Counted from the stretch's first letter, positions 1 to 7,691 are shown. The stretch: DNA of 7,836 bases from an uncultured Lentisphaeria bacterium (GCA_949298665.1 CASFXO010000330.1:1-7836), one strand, 5' to 3'. The notes: generated by a model not told the origin, from the letters alone. Made by a program: numbers and translations.

Positions 1-1563
1 GGGTGCATCGCGCTCGCGGAATACGCGGGCATCCGCTGGGGGCACATGCTGGGGGTGCGCATGGAGGCGGACATGCGCCGGGACCTCTTCGCCCATCTGC
101 AGAAACTCTCGTTCAGCTATTTCGACCGGAACAAGACCGGACACATCATGTCCCGGATCGCCAACGACCTGACCCAGATTGCCGAAATCGCCCACCATTG
201 TCCGGAAGACATGTTGATCGCCGCCCTGACCATGAGCGGCGCACTGGTGATGATGTTTCATTTGAATCCGCTTCTCGCGGTGATTTCGCTGCTGCCGCTG
301 CCGCTGGTGATCTTCTGGGGCATGGTGTTTCAGCGACGGATGCACCGGGGCTTCCGTGAAGTGCGCCGCAAGGTCGCCGACATCAACAGCCGCGTGGAAA
401 ATTCCATTCAGGGGATCCGGGAAGTCAAATCCTTCTGCAACGAGGAGCTGGAAATCCGGCGCTTCGGGGAAGTCAACGGCAATTTCCGCAAAGCGCGGGA
501 AGACGTCTTCGGCGTCATGGCCGGTTTTCACGCGGGCATGATGTTTCTGGTGCAGGGATATTCGCTGCTGTTCATCGCGGCGGGAGCGGTACTGATGTAT
601 TACGGCCGGGCGGAACTGCCGGAAATTCTGGTGTTCACGATGTACGCGCGTTATTTCACCATGCCGATCTTCCGGATGGTCAGCTTCGTGGAACAGTTCC
701 AGCAGGGCGCCACCGCGTTCGAACGCTTTACGGAGGTGCTGGACGAAACGCCGGAAGTCCGCGACGCCGACGCCCCCGTCCGCCCGGTCGGACTGAACGG
801 CGCCGTCGACTTCGACCATGTCTGCTTCCACTACCCGCCGGAAACCCCGGACGCGCCGCCGCCGGAAACGGTGCTGACGGATATTTCCCTGCGCATCCCC
901 GCCGGCCGGTCCGTCGCGCTGGTCGGCGAATCCGGCGCGGGCAAAACCACGCTGGCGGCTCTGATTCCCCGTTTTTACGACGTCTCGTCCGGCGCGGTCA
1001 CGCTGGACGGAATCGACGTGCGCCGCCTGCCGCAGCGGTGGCTGCGCGAACAGATCGGCGTGGTGCGCCAGACGCCGTTTCTCTTCGACGCGACGATCCG
1101 GGAAAACATCCGCTTCGGCCGCCCCGACGCCGACGACCGGGATTTGATCGAAGCCGCGCGCCACGCCAACATTCTGGATTTCATCGAGTCGCTCCCGGAC
1201 GGCTTCGACGCCCAGGTCGGCGAACAGGGGGTGAAACTTTCCGGCGGGCAGCGGCAGCGGATTTCACTGGCCCGGGTGTTCCTGAAAAATCCGCGCATTC
1301 TGATTTTCGACGAGGCCACCAGCGCTCTGGACAACGAATCCGAAGCGATGGTCCAGGAGGCCCTGAAACGCCTCTGCGCCGGACGCACGACCATCATCAT
1401 CGCCCACCGCCTTTCCACGGTGCGGGACGTCGATTTCATCTGCTGCATGCAGCGCGGACGGATCGTGGAATCCGGCAGCCACGCGGAGCTGCTGGCGCGA
1501 AACGGATATTATCGGATGCTCTACGAACTGCATCACTGCGCCGGTCCGGCCGCATCACGCTGA
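1..1563 (+). CDS. ABC exporter, fused membrane and ATPase domains (5' partial)
   Basis: ATP-driven inner-membrane exporter half-transporter of the MsbA/BmrA-like multidrug and lipid export group, expected to work as a dimer. The reading frame is open to base 1, so the gene starts outside the window; 520 residues are visible. It begins near the end of TM2: TM1 and most of TM2 are missing. The first cytoplasmic loop follows (residues ~20-60, with SYFDRNKTGHIMSRIANDL), then hydrophobic segments at ~70-112, ~170-203 and ~210-230. The nucleotide-binding domain is complete: Walker A GESGAGKTT (309-317, bases 925-951), Q-loop Gln357, signature LSGGQ (413-417), Walker B ILIFDE with catalytic Glu438, D-loop SALD, and H-loop His469 in IIIAHRLSTV. 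A short proline-rich insert lies between the A-loop region and the first strand (HYPPETPDAPPPETVL). Substrate cannot be told from sequence; drug, lipid or peptide export are all possible. It converges on and overlaps the MATE gene. Confidence 0.95.
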   Translation, partial: GCIALAEYAGIRWGHMLGVRMEADMRRDLFAHLQKLSFSYFDRNKTGHIMSRIANDLTQIAEIAHHCPEDMLIAALTMSGALVMMFHLNPLLAVISLLPLPLVIFWGMVFQRRMHRGFREVRRKVADINSRVENSIQGIREVKSFCNEELEIRRFGEVNGNFRKAREDVFGVMAGFHAGMMFLVQGYSLLFIAAGAVLMYYGRAELPEILVFTMYARYFTMPIFRMVSFVEQFQQGATAFERFTEVLDETPEVRDADAPVRPVGLNGAVDFDHVCFHYPPETPDAPPPETVLTDISLRIPAGRSVALVGESGAGKTTLAALIPRFYDVSSGAVTLDGIDVRRLPQRWLREQIGVVRQTPFLFDATIRENIRFGRPDADDRDLIEAARHANILDFIESLPDGFDAQVGEQGVKLSGGQRQRISLARVFLKNPRILIFDEATSALDNESEAMVQEALKRLCAGRTTIIIAHRLSTVRDVDFICCMQRGRIVESGSHAELLARNGYYRMLYELHHCAGPAASR

Positions 1564-2900
1564 AGCAGCCGCCGGGTCATGCCGCTGGCCAGCCGCCAGC
1601 CGATCAGCGCCGCCAGCACATCCGCCGCCAGCCGGGCGAAGAACAGCCCTTCCAGCGACCGGAACCAGTAGGCCAGAAGCGAAAACGGAATCAGCAGCCC
1701 GCCGATACGCAACGCATTGAGCCAGCCCGAAACCGCCGGACGACCGCAGCCGGTGTAGATGAATCCCGCAAACCGGTGGACTTCCACTCCCCACAGCCCC
1801 CAGGCAACGATCCGCAGATATTGCGCCATGATCCGCTGCACCTCCGGATCCACGCTGAAAAAAACCGCAATCGGCCGACTGAACACCGTCGCCACCAGCG
1901 CCGACGCCAGCAGAAAGAACGTGGCGAAACGCATGACGAAACGCTGTCCCTCCCGGATCCGGGAATACAACTTCGCTCCGTAATTCTGGCCGATGAACGG
2001 CGTCAACGCGATTCCGACCGACATCGGCACCACAAAGGCGATCATTTCGACCCGTCCCGCCGCCGCCGTCGCCGCGACCGCCGCATCGCCGAATTCCGCG
2101 GTGATCCGCGTAACGATACCGGTCCCGAGCGGAATCATCAGCATTCCCAGCGTCGCCGGAATGCCGAACCAGACGATCAGCCGCGCCGCGCTCCAGCCCG
2201 CACGCCACGGGATCCGTTCAAACCGGAGCAACCGGTATCGCCGCGCCAGCAGCGTCAACACCAGCACCGTACTGAAACACTGGGAAAGCACCGTCGCCAG
2301 CGCCGCCCCCCGGATGCCGGTCGCCGGCAACCCGCACCATCCGAAAATGAAAATCGGGTCCAGCACCACGTTGACCACCATCCCGGCGATCATCGCGAAA
2401 CTGGCCATTTTCGACGCGCCCAGCGCCACCAGCAGGTCGTTGCCGGTCATGGCGAGCGAAGCGGTCATACAGCCGAAAAACCAGATCCGCATATAGCCCG
2501 TCACCAGCTCCAGCGTCTCCCCTTCCGCGCCGCACAGCTCAAACAACCACCGGGAGCCGATCATGCCCAGAACCGCGAGCGCCACCGAAAAAAGCGCAAT
2601 GACGAACAATCCCGTGGAAGTCAGCCGGGCGGCGCGATCATGGCGTCCCGCCCCCAGCGCCTGCGCCGTCGTGGTCATCACCCCGATCGCCAGTCCCCGG
2701 AACACACAGCCGACCAGCATGATTACCGGAAAGGTGAATCCCATGGCGGCCAGCGGCTCCGCGCCCGGCAGCCGGCCGACGAACCATGTGTCGGCGATAT
2801 TGTAGCCCGACATGGCCAGCGTGCCGGGAATCATGGCCAGAGCCGTTTTGAACATGACCTGCCGGACCGGCGCGGTCGTATACAGATTGGAGGTCTTCAT
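1533..2900 (-). CDS. MATE-family multidrug/cation antiporter
   Basis: Inner-membrane secondary transporter of the MATE (NorM/DinF-like) family, which exports drugs or metabolites in exchange for Na+ or H+. The 455-residue protein has the family's usual length and about 12 hydrophobic segments. Typical signatures are YNIADTWFVG (33-42, with the N-lobe Asp37), NVVLDPIFIFG (177-187), and the second-half match PFIGQNYGAK (301-310), which echoes AQALGAG (79-85) as expected from the two-lobe pseudo-repeat. I chose ATG at 2900; an in-frame TTG at 2906 would add only two residues. The ribosome site is weak (GGCGGA, 6 bases before the ATG). The gene lies downstream of the RND pump on the same strand, so it may belong to that operon or use its own promoter near 2935-2940. 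Its last 31 bp overlap the end of the convergent ABC gene. Family is certain; substrate and coupling ion are not. Confidence 0.93.
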   Translation of the reverse strand: MKTSNLYTTAPVRQVMFKTALAMIPGTLAMSGYNIADTWFVGRLPGAEPLAAMGFTFPVIMLVGCVFRGLAIGVMTTTAQALGAGRHDRAARLTSTGLFVIALFSVALAVLGMIGSRWLFELCGAEGETLELVTGYMRIWFFGCMTASLAMTGNDLLVALGASKMASFAMIAGMVVNVVLDPIFIFGWCGLPATGIRGAALATVLSQCFSTVLVLTLLARRYRLLRFERIPWRAGWSAARLIVWFGIPATLGMLMIPLGTGIVTRITAEFGDAAVAATAAAGRVEMIAFVVPMSVGIALTPFIGQNYGAKLYSRIREGQRFVMRFATFFLLASALVATVFSRPIAVFFSVDPEVQRIMAQYLRIVAWGLWGVEVHRFAGFIYTGCGRPAVSGWLNALRIGGLLIPFSLLAYWFRSLEGLFFARLAADVLAALIGWRLASGMTRRLLQRDAAGPAQ

Positions 2901-2912
2901 AAACAATCCGCC

Positions 2913-2929
2913 GCTGAAATAAATTCAGC
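2913..2929. repeat. Short perfect hairpin in the MATE leader
   Basis: GCTGAA and TTCAGC form a 6-bp stem with a 5-base loop. On the plus strand it is followed by TTTTT (2930-2934), so it resembles a small terminator for plus-strand transcription; on the minus strand it sits directly before the weak ribosome site of the MATE gene and could influence its translation. No plus-strand gene ends here. Confidence 0.4.
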
Positions 2930-2934
2930 TTTTT

Positions 2935-2940
2935 AATATA
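2935..2940 (-). promoter_or_regulatory. Possible -10 element for the MATE gene
   Basis: TATATT on the minus strand matches TATAAT at five of six positions and lies in a locally AT-rich patch about 35 bp before the MATE start. No convincing -35 box is seen at 16-18 bp spacing, so this is only a candidate for independent expression of the MATE gene. Confidence 0.25.
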
Positions 2941-2987
2941 ACGGATGTTTTCCGAAAAACCAGTTCCGGGTACGGTTTTTATCCGTT
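2940..2987 (-). terminator. Candidate intrinsic terminator after the RND pump gene
   Basis: The pump's stop codon region contains an inverted repeat: arms 2955-2961 and 2974-2980 (AAAAACC/GGTTTTT) around a 12-base loop, extended outward by AACGGAT (2940-2946) and ATCCGTT (2981-2987) with an 8-base bulge on one side. On the minus strand the inner stem ends in five T. The stem is AT-rich and the T tract is part of it rather than following it, so termination may be partial, allowing read-through to the MATE gene. The repeat is nearly symmetric and could act on either strand. Confidence 0.35.
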
Positions 2988-5900
2988 TTTCCATCTCAGG
3001 CGGCGTTTCAGATATTCGCGGATGCGCTGAAAGGCGGCATAGAGCGCCGGCGTGAAGACAATCCCGATCAGTGTGGCCATCACCATGCCGGAAAACGTGG
3101 TAATGCCGATCGCCCGCCGACTCCCCGATCCCGCGCCACTGGCCACCACCAGCGGAAATACGCCGAAAAGAAAACTCCACGCCGTCATCAGCACCGCCCG
3201 GTAACGCAGGTTGGCGCCGTTCATGGCCGCTTCGAATATGCTCTTCCCGCTCTCCCGCTCCTGCTTGGAGAATTCCACCATCAGAATGGCGTTCTTCGCC
3301 GCCAGCCCGATCAGCATCACCAGCCCGAGCTGCGCGTAAATGCTCAGCGTTTCACCGGTCAGCCACAATCCGATCAGCGCCCCGAGCACCGCAAAGGCGA
3401 CGGCGAACATCACCGGCACCGGAATGGTCCAGCTCTCGTACTGCGCCACCAGAAACAGATAGGCGAACAGCAATGCCAGAATCATCAGAAAAACGATCTG
3501 CCCGTGATTCTGCTTTTCCTGATAACTCAACCCGGTCCACTCGACGTGGAAGTTCTCCGGCAGCGCCGTCGCCTCCACCAGCTCGAAAAGACGCTGCGAA
3601 CTGACTCCCGGAGCGGCCTGGGCATTCATTTCCGCGCTGGTCATCTTGTTGAACCGGGTGATCTGATTCGGCCCGATCATATAACGCAGCGTACCGATGG
3701 AACTCAAAGGCACCATCTCGCCGGCGTCGTTCGGCACCTGGATTTCACGGATATTGTCCAGGGTGGCCCGGTGCGCGGGCGTCGACTGCATCTTCACTTC
3801 GTAGTTGCGCCCCATGAACGTGAAGTCGTTGATGTAGAAGGAAGCAAGTTTGCTTTGCAGTGTCGAGAAGACAGTGGATGTCGCCACGCCGAGCGTCTCC
3901 GCCTTCTCCCGGTCGATGTCCAGAAAAAGCTGCGGCATATCGGCATTGTAGGAGGTCATGGCGTAACGGGTCTCCGGACTGGCGGACAGCGTCATCGCGA
4001 AATCCCTGGCAATCCCGGAAAGCGCCACCGGATCAACATCGCCGATCCCGCAGAGATTGAAGTTGGCGCCCCCGGTGGCCCCCAGCCCCATGATGGCGGG
4101 AGGGGTGAACACCGTTATGGCGGCGTCCGAAATGGTTCTGGTTCTTTCCTGAATCTGCGCGATGATCGGCTCCAGCTGCAGTTCCGGCGTTTTGCGCTGA
4201 TCCCACGGCGTCAGCCGCAGAATGCATCTGGCCACGTTCTCGCCGGTGCCGGACATCACGCTCTTCCCGGAAATGATCATGGAGGAACGGATGCCGGCAA
4301 TGCCGGAAATCTTTTCCAGAAACTCCTCCAGCACGGCATCCGTCCGCACAATCGACGCGCCGCGCGGCAGCTCAATGTCGCACATGATCTCCCCTTTGTC
4401 TTCCTGCGGCAGGAATGAACTGTCGATCTTCCCGAACAGCCACCAGACCGCCCCGCAGACCCCGGCGAGCAGCACCAGCGTCAGCACCGTCCGGCGTACC
4501 AGAAAACCGACCCCGAACGAATAGCCCTTCCGGCTTGCGTCCAGCAGCCGGTTAAAAGGGCGGAACACGACCGGAGTCCGCCCGTCCGGCCGCCGAAGCA
4601 GCAGCGAACACAACGCAGGACTCAGCGTCATCGCAACCACCGTCGAAAGACAAAGCGCTATGCACATGGATACGGCAAACTGCATGTAGATATTGCCGAC
4701 CATTCCGCCGTAAAACGCCAGCGGCACATAACAGGCCACCGTCACCAAAGTGGTGGCGATGATGGCCCCGGTAATCTGACGCATGCATTTGAGTGCGGCT
4801 GCCTTCGGAGAAAGCCCCTCGCGTTCCATCAGGGCCTGGCAGTTCTCCACCACCACGATGGCATCATCGCACAGGGAACCGACCACCAGAATCAGCCCGA
4901 ACATGGTCAGCACATTGATACTGTAGTCCAGAGCATAAAGAAAAGGAAACGTGCCGAGCAGTGCCACCGGAATCGCGATGGACGGAATCAGGGTCGCCCG
5001 CCAGTCCTGCAGAAACAGCCAGGTGATCAGCACCACCAGCAGCAGCGCCGTGACCAGCGTGACCACAATTTCCCGCATGGACACCTTGATGAATTCCGTC
5101 GGGTCGTACGCGATGGTGTAGTGGACTCCTTCCGGCAGCAGCTTTTCCCATCTGGCCAGTTCGGCTATGATCCTGTTGACGGTGGCGAGGGCGTTGGCGT
5201 CCGGAGCGCGGTACACGCCGAGTCCCACGGATTCCCGGCCGTTGAAACGGCTCTGGCCGGCATAGGAACTGGCGCCGATCTCCACCCTGGCCACATCCCG
5301 CAGCCGGACGATGCTGCCGTCCGAATCGTGCCGGACGATGATGTCGCCGAATTCCCCGGGGGTGACCAGCCGCCCCTTGACGTTGAGCTTGTAACTGATG
5401 TACCGGTTGGAGTGTTCGGTGCCGATCGCCCCGGCCGCGGCCTGAATGTTCTGAGACTCCACCACGGAAACAATATCCGCGGTGGAGATGCCCAGCCCGG
5501 ACATCCGCAGCGGATCCAGCCAGATGCGCATGGAATATTCCCGCGAGGCCATGATTTCCGCGGAGGAGACGCCGTCGATCCGGCTGACGGCATCCTTGAT
5601 GTTGGCATCGACGTAGTTGTTCAGTTCCATCAGGCTCATCCGGGAACCGTCGGTCAGAAAGGCGAACATGGCCAGCAGGTCGTTGTCGCGTTTTTCCACC
5701 GAGATCCCGTTTTTGGTCACATCGGAAGGCAGATTCACCTCCGCGCGGTTGACCGCGTTCTGCAGATTGACCATCGCGATGTCCGTATCCGTCCCGCTCT
5801 GAAACGTGACCCAGCAGGAATAATTGCCGGAATTGTCGCTGGTCGAAGAAAAATAGAGCAGATCATCCACCCCGTTGATCTCGTCTTCGATCGGCATGGC

Positions 5901-6086
5901 AACCGTCTGCGCGATCACCTCGGCGCTCGCCCCGGGATAGGTGGTTGAAACGCGCAGCGTCGGCGGCGCGATCTCGGGATATTCGGCGACGGGAAGCAGA
6001 AAGAGCGCAATCCCTCCCGTCAAGGCCAGCACCAGACTGACCACCATCGCCAGCCGGGGCCGTTCTATGAAAACATCGGAGAACAT
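2979..6086 (-). CDS. RND (HAE1/AcrB-type) efflux pump inner-membrane transporter
   Basis: Proton-driven inner-membrane component of a tripartite efflux pump, expected to act as a trimer taking drugs or other hydrophobic molecules from periplasm or membrane to an outer-membrane channel. At 1035 residues it is close to AcrB (~1049). TM1 is at ~10-30, followed by the porter segment EYPEIAPPTLRVSTTYPGAS and SSTSDNSGN. The proton-relay pair is intact in TM4 (Asp407-Asp408 in CDDAIVVVEN), as is the TM10 lysine (Lys931 in GLAAKNAILMVEF), with the conserved ALMT-like stretch (AVLMTAW) and GAGSGSRRAIG after it. The ATG at 6086 follows AGAGG by six bases, and the upstream adaptor's stop lies inside that stretch, giving tight coupling. 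The AcrB phenylalanine-trap residues appear replaced (see findings), so the substrate range may differ from classic AcrB. The gene is complete and not frameshifted. Confidence 0.97.
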   Translation of the reverse strand: MFSDVFIERPRLAMVVSLVLALTGGIALFLLPVAEYPEIAPPTLRVSTTYPGASAEVIAQTVAMPIEDEINGVDDLLYFSSTSDNSGNYSCWVTFQSGTDTDIAMVNLQNAVNRAEVNLPSDVTKNGISVEKRDNDLLAMFAFLTDGSRMSLMELNNYVDANIKDAVSRIDGVSSAEIMASREYSMRIWLDPLRMSGLGISTADIVSVVESQNIQAAAGAIGTEHSNRYISYKLNVKGRLVTPGEFGDIIVRHDSDGSIVRLRDVARVEIGASSYAGQSRFNGRESVGLGVYRAPDANALATVNRIIAELARWEKLLPEGVHYTIAYDPTEFIKVSMREIVVTLVTALLLVVLITWLFLQDWRATLIPSIAIPVALLGTFPFLYALDYSINVLTMFGLILVVGSLCDDAIVVVENCQALMEREGLSPKAAALKCMRQITGAIIATTLVTVACYVPLAFYGGMVGNIYMQFAVSMCIALCLSTVVAMTLSPALCSLLLRRPDGRTPVVFRPFNRLLDASRKGYSFGVGFLVRRTVLTLVLLAGVCGAVWWLFGKIDSSFLPQEDKGEIMCDIELPRGASIVRTDAVLEEFLEKISGIAGIRSSMIISGKSVMSGTGENVARCILRLTPWDQRKTPELQLEPIIAQIQERTRTISDAAITVFTPPAIMGLGATGGANFNLCGIGDVDPVALSGIARDFAMTLSASPETRYAMTSYNADMPQLFLDIDREKAETLGVATSTVFSTLQSKLASFYINDFTFMGRNYEVKMQSTPAHRATLDNIREIQVPNDAGEMVPLSSIGTLRYMIGPNQITRFNKMTSAEMNAQAAPGVSSQRLFELVEATALPENFHVEWTGLSYQEKQNHGQIVFLMILALLFAYLFLVAQYESWTIPVPVMFAVAFAVLGALIGLWLTGETLSIYAQLGLVMLIGLAAKNAILMVEFSKQERESGKSIFEAAMNGANLRYRAVLMTAWSFLFGVFPLVVASGAGSGSRRAIGITTFSGMVMATLIGIVFTPALYAAFQRIREYLKRRLRWKNG

Positions 6087-6089
6087 GGC

Positions 6090-7193
6090 TCACCTCTGCG
6101 GTTCCGCGCTCGGTTCGACTGTCATTCCCGGCACCACCTTGTGCGTTCCCCGGGTAATCACGGTTTCTCCGGGAGCCAGCCCCTCCCGGATCAGCTGCAG
6201 TTCCGGCGTGGCGTTGCCGGGCACCACGTGGCGCTTTTCCACCCGGTTGGCGGAGTCGACCACATAAACATATGAACCTTCGGCGTCATACAAAAGCGCA
6301 GACGGCGAAACCGCCGGCAGTCGTTTTCCGTTTCTGCAGGAGAGTTTCACCGACAAGGTGGTCCCCGTCAGCAATTTCCGTTCCCGGTTGGGAAAAGTCG
6401 CATAAATCTGAATGGCGTCGGTTCTGGGATTCACCTCATTATTCAGCAGTTCAATCTCGCCTTTCTCCGCGAAGACACTGCCGTCGGGCAGTTTCACCTC
6501 GACGCTGCCGTTCTGCATCAGTTCCTGATGGCTGCCGAACATGGCCAGCAGATCCGCCGTGCTGACCGAAAAGCGGACCCGGATCGGCTGCACCTGAATG
6601 ATCGTGAGCAGCGTTCCGGAATTCGGAGTCACGTAATTCCCGCGCGTCAATGCGGTCACGCCGACCAGTCCGCCCTGGGGCGCGGTAATCACCGTGTTCT
6701 TCAGATCATCCTGAGTCCGGATCAGTTCCGCTTCGGCGGCCAGCAGAGCCGCCTGCGCCGCCCCCAGGGTCGCCCGGCAGTTTTCCAGCGCATCCAGACT
6801 GGAAACATCCTGCTGATGCAGCAGATTGATTCTCTCGAAATTGCTCCGGGCATACGCGAGCTCGGCCCTGCATTTTTCGATGTTCGCCTGCGCCCCTTTC
6901 ACCGCGGCCTCATACTGCACCGGATCCAGCCGGTAAAGCATCTGCCCTTCCCGCACCACCTCGCCGTCATGAAAGCCGATCTGAAGAATTTCTCCGGAAA
7001 CCCTGGCGACAATATTCACGGTGGATTTCGACACCACCTGCCCGGTATAATGACGGGTCTCGAAATCCTCCTTCTCGACCGCCTTCTCCACCCCCACCAC
7101 CGGCGTTCCGCCGGTCGCCGGACGGGCGGCGATCAGAGGCAGCGCCAGCACGCTCCCGGCCAGAACCGGCAGCACCCGCCAGCCCCGCCTCAC
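6090..7193 (-). CDS. RND periplasmic adaptor (membrane fusion protein, AcrA/MexA-like)
   Basis: Periplasmic adaptor that bridges the RND pump and an outer-membrane channel. The 367-residue protein starts with Arg-rich then hydrophobic sequence (1-25), a likely signal peptide or membrane anchor; there is no lipobox cysteine, so unlike AcrA it is probably not a lipoprotein. Domains in order: first lipoyl half (~55-92, VARVSGEILQIGFHDGEVVREGQ), helical hairpin (~93-166), second lipoyl half (~167-200, ITAPQGGLVG), beta-barrel (~203-285), membrane-proximal domain (~290-360). The hairpin tip carries Arg121, Leu125 and Ser132, the R-x3-L-x6-S pattern used for tip-to-tip contact with TolC. The start is GTG at 7193, overlapping the repressor stop as GTGA and preceded by GGGAGG nine bases away. 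Its stop is three bases before the RND start. Pump and adaptor surely act together; the outer-membrane partner is not encoded here. Confidence 0.96.
   Translation of the reverse strand: MRRGWRVLPVLAGSVLALPLIAARPATGGTPVVGVEKAVEKEDFETRHYTGQVVSKSTVNIVARVSGEILQIGFHDGEVVREGQMLYRLDPVQYEAAVKGAQANIEKCRAELAYARSNFERINLLHQQDVSSLDALENCRATLGAAQAALLAAEAELIRTQDDLKNTVITAPQGGLVGVTALTRGNYVTPNSGTLLTIIQVQPIRVRFSVSTADLLAMFGSHQELMQNGSVEVKLPDGSVFAEKGEIELLNNEVNPRTDAIQIYATFPNRERKLLTGTTLSVKLSCRNGKRLPAVSPSALLYDAEGSYVYVVDSANRVEKRHVVPGNATPELQLIREGLAPGETVITRGTHKVVPGMTVEPSAEPQR
6093..6097 (-). promoter_or_regulatory. Ribosome binding site of the RND pump gene
   Basis: AGAGG lies six bases before the ATG at 6086, at the end of the adaptor gene. 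The adaptor stop TGA (6092-6090) falls between this site and the start codon, a layout that lets ribosomes finishing the adaptor begin the pump. Confidence 0.75.
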
Positions 7194-7672
7194 GGCTCAA
7201 GCCCTCCCTGATCGGGAATTTCATCCTTCGCTTGAATCAAATGGTCGAGAACCTCTTCGAAAACGGCCACTTTTTCCTCCGGCACCCCTTTCAACAACTT
7301 CGCCATCAAATGCTCGAAAGACATGCAAATCCGTTTGTGCCGGTCCATGCCGACAGGCGAAAGGGTGATTCGCACCGACCGGCGATCCCGTTCATCGGGA
7401 ACGCGGACCAGCGGCCCCCGGTCGACCATTTTGCCGATGATCTGGGAAACCGCGCCCGGCGTGGTGCCGAGCCACTCCGCGATTTCCTTGACCGAACACC
7501 CGCAGGGATGAAACACCACATAATGCATGATCTTCGCCTCTGCAATCGTCGTCTGCAAAGGCGCGCGCTCCATACGTCCTTCCCGATGGTGCAGTTCCCG
7601 GATCACATCCGTCGCCTGAAGCAGTTTCAACCAGATGTTCTGCCGTTTCAAGAGATTTTCCGTATTTTTCAC
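7190..7672 (-). CDS. MarR-family transcriptional regulator
   Basis: Winged helix-turn-helix dimeric regulator, most likely the ligand-responsive repressor of the efflux operon that it heads. The 160 residues are normal for the family: N-terminal dimerisation helices (~1-50), helix-turn-helix (~59-84, SVKEIAEWLGTTPGAVSQIIGKM; each helix is only partly quoted by family consensus), the wing with the classic DERDRRSVRITLSPVG (93-108), then C-terminal dimerisation helices (~112-150). The start is GTG at 7672, supported by a strong GGAGGA five bases upstream. Two cysteines, Cys57 and Cys59 (PCGCS), sit just before the DNA-binding helices, and Cys116 lies after the wing; a redox role is possible but unproven. 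The stop overlaps the adaptor's start, so repressor and pump levels are coupled. Autoregulation is inferred from upstream palindromes. An activator role cannot be excluded. Confidence 0.94.
   Translation of the reverse strand: MKNTENLLKRQNIWLKLLQATDVIRELHHREGRMERAPLQTTIAEAKIMHYVVFHPCGCSVKEIAEWLGTTPGAVSQIIGKMVDRGPLVRVPDERDRRSVRITLSPVGMDRHKRICMSFEHLMAKLLKGVPEEKVAVFEEVLDHLIQAKDEIPDQGGLEP
7203..7208 (-). promoter_or_regulatory. Ribosome binding site of the adaptor gene, within the MarR coding end
   Basis: GGGAGG lies nine bases before the GTG at 7193, inside the last codons of the repressor gene. With the GTGA stop/start overlap it supports translational coupling of repressor and adaptor. Confidence 0.75.
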
Positions 7673-7677
7673 AACTC

Positions 7678-7683
7678 TCCTCC
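7678..7683 (-). promoter_or_regulatory. Ribosome binding site of the MarR gene, fixing a GTG start
   Basis: GGAGGA lies five bases before GTG at 7672. This near-perfect Shine-Dalgarno sequence is what decides in favour of the non-ATG start. Confidence 0.85.
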
Positions 7684-7691
7684 GACCTGTT

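Noticed and set aside
1038..2936. 632-codon open frame on the plus strand across the ABC end and the MATE gene
   Set aside because: Its product is Arg/Pro/His/Gln-rich with no recognisable domain, the pattern of a GC-rich shadow frame. The frames it overlaps encode clear ABC and MATE proteins with family motifs.
3504..4418. 304-codon open frame antisense to the RND pump
   Set aside because: Low-complexity His/Arg/Gly-rich translation, no ribosome site seen, wholly inside a well-conserved pump gene.
5121..5948. 275-codon open frame antisense to the RND pump
   Set aside because: Same character as the other shadow frames (His/Asp/Gly-rich, no domain) and fully covered by the pump's porter domain coding sequence.
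6528..7211. 227-codon open frame antisense to the adaptor gene
   Set aside because: Composition is typical of a shadow frame, while the minus strand encodes a complete adaptor with all expected domains.
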